Positions 32,903-37,256 of a DNA stretch of 37,256 nt are shown one piece after another. The position numbers and the translations under genes are program-made. This DNA comes from JAVBUZ01 sp031554725 (GTDB lineage: Bacteria; Bacillota; Clostridia; Lachnospirales; Lachnospiraceae), in assembly GCA_031554725.1 (NCBI GenBank), contig JAVBUZ010000045.1, positions 1 through 37,256 of the forward strand, in the 5' to 3' direction. Every line of letters begins with the position of its first letter. Positions within the stretch are counted from its first letter, which is position 1. The notes under the pieces were generated by a model. It was not told the DNA's origin and did no database searches. It saw only the letters and a list, made by a program, of their open reading frames with translations.

Positions 32903-33379
32903 TTATTTTACTGGCTTTGCTCCAGCCTTTTCCTGAGCAGCTTCTACAGCACGTTTAAAGAAACCTTTCTTTTTTTGTGGTGCAGCGACAGCTTTTCCAT
33001 GTAGGCCTTTTACATCAAGAATGTAAATTCCGCTGACAACAGCTTTTACTTCCTTGCGAATAGGAACGCTCTCAAAGATTTTTTCATCACAAACGAGTGA
33101 CATGACCTGTGGTCCAACCTTTGCTTTTACGATCGGAAGCTTTGAACGGCGCATCATCTTAGGGGTCTGATCAATAACCATTTGAGGGAGACCAGATTCC
33201 TTCATGCGTAGACGTTTTTTATCAATAATCAGCATGGAAATCGTTTGCTTATTAGCTTCGAGCATTTCTTGCTGCTCAGCTTGTTTTTTTTGTGCTTTTT
33301 TTCCGAAGAAATATAGTGCAACCAAAAGGGCAACGAGTACCAAGAATATTACGGTTAATACAATTGACAAAGTAGACAT
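32903..33379 (-). CDS. Single-pass membrane protein, conserved-looking, unknown function
   Basis: A 158-residue protein with an N-terminal membrane helix (about 4-26, SIVLTVIFLVLVALLVALYFFG). A charged helical stretch (about 27-60) contains ANKQTISMLIIDKKRLRMKESGLP, followed by a compact basic domain (about 70-125, TPKMMRRSKLPIVKAKVGPQVMSLVCDEKIFESVPIRKEVKAVVSGIYI) and a Lys/Ala-rich tail. I recall similar proteins in Lachnospiraceae without a named role. GGAGG lies 6 bases before the ATG. It has its own promoter and terminator. Confidence 0.8.
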   Translation of the reverse strand: MSTLSIVLTVIFLVLVALLVALYFFGKKAQKKQAEQQEMLEANKQTISMLIIDKKRLRMKESGLPQMVIDQTPKMMRRSKLPIVKAKVGPQVMSLVCDEKIFESVPIRKEVKAVVSGIYILDVKGLHGKAVAAPQKKKGFFKRAVEAAQEKAGAKPVK

Positions 33380-33410
33380 AGGTAACCTCCAAAATTTTCT
33401 TGCATGGATT

Positions 33411-33439
33411 ATTGTAACATTCTTTTTTCAAATAGACAA
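33411..33439 (-). promoter_or_regulatory. Sigma-A promoter of the 158-residue membrane protein gene
   Basis: Minus-strand TTGTCT (33434-33439), 17 bp, TACAAT (33411-33416), with an extended TG one base before the -10. It lies about 30 bases before the ATG. Confidence 0.72.
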
Positions 33440-33468
33440 TACAATACTATTTAATTTAAGGAGAAATG

Positions 33469-33477
33469 TGTTATACT
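33469..33477 (+). promoter_or_regulatory. Extended -10 promoter of cls
   Basis: TGTTATACT is an extended -10 about 70 bases before the cls ATG. No clear -35 was seen. It is divergent from the promoter at 33411-33439. Confidence 0.45.
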
Positions 33478-33545
33478 TATCTCATTAAAATATAGGTAAA
33501 ACCGATTTGGGAACTAAAAGGATATGGATAGAAAGTGGAGGATAC

Positions 33546-35018
33546 ATGAGCGAGCTACTACAATATGCAAAACAAGTTGCTGATTATGTTTTTGGGCATT
33601 TAATAATATGGAATATTTTATTTGCAATCGTCATTGTTTTCTTTCAGCGAAGAGAGCCCAAAACGGTTTGGACATGGCTGCTTTTACTGTATTTTATTCC
33701 AATCTTAGGCTTTGTATTTTATCTTTTAATTGGAACAGATATGCGTAAACGAAAGATGTTTAAGGTAAAAGAGATTGAAGATAGACTCAATGAGGCGATT
33801 AGACAGCAGGAGCATCAACTTAAAAATAAAGAGCTTGAAAAGATAACCCCAGACATTAATGGTTTTGAAGATTTGGTAATGTATAACCTAGATACGATGG
33901 GCTCGGTGCTAGTTGATAACAATGATATAGACATTTATACAGATGGTAATGATAAATTTGAAAAGCTAATAGAAGACATAAAAAATGCGAAAGAATTTAT
34001 TCACATCCAGTATTACATTATTAAAAATGATGTTCTTTTTTGTAGAATAAAAGAGGCACTTTTAGAAAAGGTGGCAGAGGGCGTAGAGGTACGTATCCTT
34101 TATGATGCTATGGGTTGCCGTTCGGTAAGGAAAAAGTATTGGAGAGATTTAAACAAGCAGGGCATCAAAACAGCAGAATTTTTTCCTGCCATACTAAGGC
34201 GATTGCATTTGCGTATAAACTATAGGAATCATAGAAAAATTGTCGTAATCGACAATAAGATTGGCTATGTGGGTGGTTTTAATATAGGAAAAGAATATGT
34301 AGATTTAGATTCCTATTTTGGACATTGGCGAGACACACATCTACGCATTGTTGGCGAAAGCGTAATGGGCCTTGAGCTTCGTTTTTTGCTTGACTGGAAC
34401 TATACAGCCAAAGAAAATCTTTTTAGTAATCCTAAATATATGGATGGGTTTGCCACGGGAACAAGAGATGGCTGTGACGTCCAGATTATCTATAGCGGGC
34501 CAGATACACCGGAGCAACAGATAAGAGATAACTATATTAGACTAATCAATAAAGCAGAAAAAAGCATATACATTCAGACCCCTTATTTTATTCCAGATGA
34601 GGCGATGCTTTCTGCAATTAAGTTTGCTCTGCACTCAGGGGTAGAGGTTAATTTAATGATTCCATGTAAGCCAGATCACCCTTTTGTATATTGGGCAACC
34701 TATTCTTATGCAGGGGAAATGATTATGCAGGGCGCAAAGTGTTATACTTATAATGATGGCTTTTTACATTCGAAGGGTATTGTTATTGATGAAAAAGTAT
34801 TTTGCTATGGAACTGCGAATATGGATATTAGAAGCTTTGCATTAAACTTTGAAGTAAATGCAGTTGTCTTTGATGAGAAGAAAGCAAAGGAAATGACGGA
34901 CATTTTTAAAGAAGATATAAAAAAATCCACTCTCATTACGAAGGATAAGTACGCAGGTCGCTCTCTATACATTCGTTTAAAGGAACAAGTGAGCCGACTT
35001 TTGTCCCCACTATTGTAG
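33546..35018 (+). CDS. cls: Cardiolipin synthase
   Basis: Joins two phosphatidylglycerol molecules to cardiolipin at the membrane. The 490-residue protein has two N-terminal membrane helices (about 15-35 and 40-62), a PLDN-type linker, and two phospholipase D motifs: HRKIVVIDNKIGYVGGFN (about 227) and HSKGIVIDEKVFCYGTANMD (about 407), both with H, K and D in place. The ATG at 33546 has GGAGG 6 bases upstream. A longer frame from a TTG at 33507 has no such site. It is monocistronic. Another PLD-type phospholipid synthase is possible, but membrane helices and length fit Cls. Confidence 0.94.
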   Translation: MSELLQYAKQVADYVFGHLIIWNILFAIVIVFFQRREPKTVWTWLLLLYFIPILGFVFYLLIGTDMRKRKMFKVKEIEDRLNEAIRQQEHQLKNKELEKITPDINGFEDLVMYNLDTMGSVLVDNNDIDIYTDGNDKFEKLIEDIKNAKEFIHIQYYIIKNDVLFCRIKEALLEKVAEGVEVRILYDAMGCRSVRKKYWRDLNKQGIKTAEFFPAILRRLHLRINYRNHRKIVVIDNKIGYVGGFNIGKEYVDLDSYFGHWRDTHLRIVGESVMGLELRFLLDWNYTAKENLFSNPKYMDGFATGTRDGCDVQIIYSGPDTPEQQIRDNYIRLINKAEKSIYIQTPYFIPDEAMLSAIKFALHSGVEVNLMIPCKPDHPFVYWATYSYAGEMIMQGAKCYTYNDGFLHSKGIVIDEKVFCYGTANMDIRSFALNFEVNAVVFDEKKAKEMTDIFKEDIKKSTLITKDKYAGRSLYIRLKEQVSRLLSPLL

Positions 35019-35117
35019 AAAGTTTGATTTTATGATATAAAATATATGTTGCTTTTTTTGCGAAGGGGCATAGAAGCATTCTTATGAGGACATAAGAAAA
35101 CAGAATGGAGAAAAAGA

Positions 35118-36242
35118 ATGAAGAAAAAATTAGCGGTCATTTTGACCACTGCGTTAGCAATTACTATGCTTGGCGCTTGCACAAAGAAGGAAGAAAAGGC
35201 GACAGAGAGCCAAACAACGGAACAAACAGCAACAGGACATGTGGCAGTAGATCCAGTTGAAGTAAAGGACATCATAGTAGAAGATTATGTTACTTTAGGA
35301 GAATATAAAGGCTTAACATTTACAGTTAATGCAAAGGAAGAATATACACAGGATGATATTGGTAGCATAGCACTTTCCGTTTACAGCAACTATGTGACAG
35401 ATGAGCTGGGTGGTATTACAGATAAAGCGGTAGAAATGGGCGATGAAATCAATCTTGATTATGCAGGATACCTTGATGGAGTGGCTTTTGACGGCGGTAC
35501 AGCAGCAGGCCAGTATCTAGAAATCGGTTCTGGTGGCTTTATTCCAGGTTTTGAAGACGGACTAGTTGGTGTTATGCCAGGGGAAACAGTTGATTTAAAT
35601 ATTTCATTCCCAGAAGTATATGATCCCAATCCGGATCTTGCAGGAAAACCAGTAGTTTTCACTGTAACAGTTAATTACATCTACCCTTCTTCAGCAGAGC
35701 AGATGGTGGATGAAGTTGTTGAAAGCATGGGAGATGAAGAGTTCAAGACAGTTCAGGAGCTTTTAGCTTATGCAGAAAAGTACCTTGCATATATGGCAGA
35801 AAGCAATTATATTTCTTATAAGCAATATGCTACAATAGAAGCAATTATGGCAGTAGTAGAAGTTAGTGATGTACCAGCAGGCGTAACAGAAACATATTAC
35901 AATAATATTTATGCGAGCTTATCATCAGAAGCAGCACAGTATATGACAGATGTAGATACCTACTGCAGTTACTTCTATGGGATGACAGCAGAAAGCTATG
36001 CATATGCTTATGCAGAGGAAACTGCAAAACAAAGTATGGTAATTCAGGCAATTGCCAATGCTGAAAACCTAAATGTTTCAGATGACGAGTTAAATGATAA
36101 ATTAGTAGAGTACGCTAAAAAGAATGGAACAACAGTGGAAGAAATTCGTGCGGCACAGGATGATGCAGTATTAATAGAATATTTTATGATTGAAAAAGTA
36201 ATCGATTTTGTTATTGAAAATGGAAATGTAACCGAAGTATAA
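35118..36242 (+). CDS. Trigger-factor-like peptidyl-prolyl isomerase lipoprotein
   Basis: A 374-residue lipoprotein with signal peptide and lipobox (TMLGAC, Cys at about 21). It then carries a short acidic linker, an FKBP-type domain (about 108-195, GDEINLDYAGYLDGVAFDGG, LEIGSGGFIPGFEDGLVGVMPGE, DLAGKPVVFTVTVNYIYP), and a helical C-terminal region like the trigger factor chaperone arm. The ribosome-binding N-domain of true trigger factor is replaced by the lipoprotein part. It therefore probably folds proteins outside the membrane, as PrsA does, with prolyl isomerase activity inferred from the domain. GGAG lies 9 bases before the ATG. asnS follows after 26 bases, and no terminator was seen between them. 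Confidence 0.9.
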   Translation: MKKKLAVILTTALAITMLGACTKKEEKATESQTTEQTATGHVAVDPVEVKDIIVEDYVTLGEYKGLTFTVNAKEEYTQDDIGSIALSVYSNYVTDELGGITDKAVEMGDEINLDYAGYLDGVAFDGGTAAGQYLEIGSGGFIPGFEDGLVGVMPGETVDLNISFPEVYDPNPDLAGKPVVFTVTVNYIYPSSAEQMVDEVVESMGDEEFKTVQELLAYAEKYLAYMAESNYISYKQYATIEAIMAVVEVSDVPAGVTETYYNNIYASLSSEAAQYMTDVDTYCSYFYGMTAESYAYAYAEETAKQSMVIQAIANAENLNVSDDELNDKLVEYAKKNGTTVEEIRAAQDDAVLIEYFMIEKVIDFVIENGNVTEV

Positions 36243-36268
36243 AGAAATAAAGAGGCGGATGGACAAAG

Positions 36269-37256
36269 ATGAACTTAACAGATATTAGAGATATTTACCG
36301 TGATAAAGAAAAATATATTGGAACAAAAGTGACTATTGGCGGATGGCTTAGAAGCAATCGTGACTCCAAGACTTTTGGTTTTATGGTAATTAATGATGGA
36401 ACTTTTTTTGAAACCTTACAGGTGGTTTATGGAGAAAAATTAGATAATTTTGGCGCGCTTACAAAGTTAAATGTAGGTTCAGCAGTGATTGTAACAGGCA
36501 CACTTGTTGCAACCCCTGACGCAAAGCAGCCATTTGAAATGCAGGCAGATGAGGTTTTCGTTGAAGGCCTCTCTTCAGCAGACTATCCATTACAGAAAAA
36601 GAGACATAGCTTTGAATATCTGAGAACAATTTCACATCTACGTCCTAGAACAAATACTTTCCAGGCTGTATTTAGAGTACGTTCTTTGATTGCATATGCA
36701 ATACATTCTTTCTTTATGGAAAGAGGCTTCGTTTATGTGCACACACCAATTATTACAGGTAGTGACTGTGAAGGTGCTGGAGAAATGTTCCAGGTTACAA
36801 CGATGGATTTAAATGATATACCTAAAACAGAGGAAGGAAAGGTTGACTTTTCAGGCGACTTCTTTAATAAGCCGACCAATCTTACCGTAAGCGGACAGTT
36901 AAATGTAGAAACCTATGCTTTTGCATTTAAGAATGTTTACACCTTTGGACCAACCTTCCGTGCAGAGAATTCAAATACAACACGCCATGCAGCAGAGTTT
37001 TGGATGATTGAGCCAGAAATGGCATTTGCAGATTTGAAGGATGACATGATTTTAGCAGAAGCAATGTTAAAATATGTGATTCGTTATGTTCTTGAAAATG
37101 CACCTGAAGAAATGTCGTTCTTCAATCAGTTCATTGATACGGAATTATTAGAAAGATTAAATAATGTCATAAATTCTGACTTCGCCCACGTAACATATAC
37201 AGAAGCAATTAAAATTTTGGAAGCTCACAATGATGAGTTTGAATTTAAAGCTTACT
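36269..37256 (+). CDS. asnS: Asparaginyl-tRNA synthetase, 3' end outside window
   Basis: Charges tRNA-Asn. The first 329 residues are in the window and the frame is open to the edge. An N-terminal OB-fold anticodon domain (about 15-110, VTIGGWLRSNRDSKTFGFMVINDGT) leads into the class II core: HLRPRTNTFQAVFRVRS, FVYVHTPIITGSDCEGAGEMF and motif 2, FGPTFRAENSNTTRHAAEFWMIEPEM. The TSGQLNVETY-like segment (here VSGQLNVETYAFAF) and the absence of an aspartyl-type insertion favour AsnRS over AspRS. GGATGGACAAAG lies before the ATG. It sits 26 bases downstream of the lipoprotein gene without its own T-box or visible promoter, so it may be co-transcribed. Confidence 0.95.
   Translation, partial: MNLTDIRDIYRDKEKYIGTKVTIGGWLRSNRDSKTFGFMVINDGTFFETLQVVYGEKLDNFGALTKLNVGSAVIVTGTLVATPDAKQPFEMQADEVFVEGLSSADYPLQKKRHSFEYLRTISHLRPRTNTFQAVFRVRSLIAYAIHSFFMERGFVYVHTPIITGSDCEGAGEMFQVTTMDLNDIPKTEEGKVDFSGDFFNKPTNLTVSGQLNVETYAFAFKNVYTFGPTFRAENSNTTRHAAEFWMIEPEMAFADLKDDMILAEAMLKYVIRYVLENAPEEMSFFNQFIDTELLERLNNVINSDFAHVTYTEAIKILEAHNDEFEFKAY

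Noticed and set aside
33204..33488. 94-residue plus-strand frame opposite the membrane protein gene
   Set aside because: It runs across that gene's start and promoter and has no ribosome binding site.
35024..35047. Sigma-A promoter before the trigger-factor-like gene
   Set aside because: TTGATT is present, but no acceptable -10 lies at 16-18 bp; the AT-rich ATAAAATAT is too close.

Overview
The window reads as chromosomal DNA of an AT-rich, spore-forming, probably flagellated anaerobe of the Clostridia, most likely a Lachnospiraceae member. The reasons are SpoIID, SpoIIQ and SipL-type sporulation genes, two promoters of sigma-28 (flagellar) type, a T-box in front of a type 2 IleRS, and a PyrK/PyrDB pair. 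The genus cannot be fixed from the sequence. Most of it is ordinary core genome. I saw no rRNA, tRNA, CRISPR array, prophage or insertion-sequence transposase.

Layout. 1-2790 (minus): pncB (cut by the window edge) and a membrane diguanylate cyclase. 2891-6399: promoter, T-box and ileS. 6464-13051: a polytopic membrane protein, glycogen phosphorylase, and an aconitase-family hydratase. 13060-15060 is an accessory island: two large imperfect palindromes flank a GNAT acetyltransferase and a membrane-anchored DUF6273 protein. 15070-18250: a sigma-28-type promoter and an EF-hand-like protein, then spoIID (sigma-E-type promoter) and spoIIQ. 18390-22962: a GH9-like lipoprotein without the catalytic blocks, ddl, murF, and a convergent plsC. 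23086-24887: a GH4 enzyme with the CHEV motif (alpha-galacturonidase) and a convergent PrcB-like lipoprotein. 24995-27999: pyrC-pyrK-pyrD with a terminator. 28000-30374: sipL behind a second sigma-E-type promoter, and a convergent 199-residue protein behind a second sigma-28-type promoter. 30381-32856: ispE, a GntR/FCD regulator, a small membrane protein and a DUF1934 protein. 32903-37256: a membrane-anchored protein (minus), cardiolipin synthase, a trigger-factor-like lipoprotein, and asnS (cut by the window edge).

Together the genes cover translation (ileS, asnS), pyrimidine, NAD and isoprenoid synthesis (pyrCKD, pncB, ispE), envelope building (ddl, murF, plsC, cls), carbon use (glgP, GH4) and sporulation. 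The most interesting signals are regulatory. Two proteins without an obvious function each sit behind a near-identical sigma-28 site (TAAA, 15 bp, ACCGATAT), which places them in the motility regulon. Two sporulation genes sit behind near-consensus sigma-E sites. Two differently sequenced but similarly built giant hairpins share an AGCGARAGCG motif. Several start codons were moved from the longest possible frame to a site with a good ribosome binding site, including TTG and GTG starts. No single unmistakably new multi-gene system is visible.
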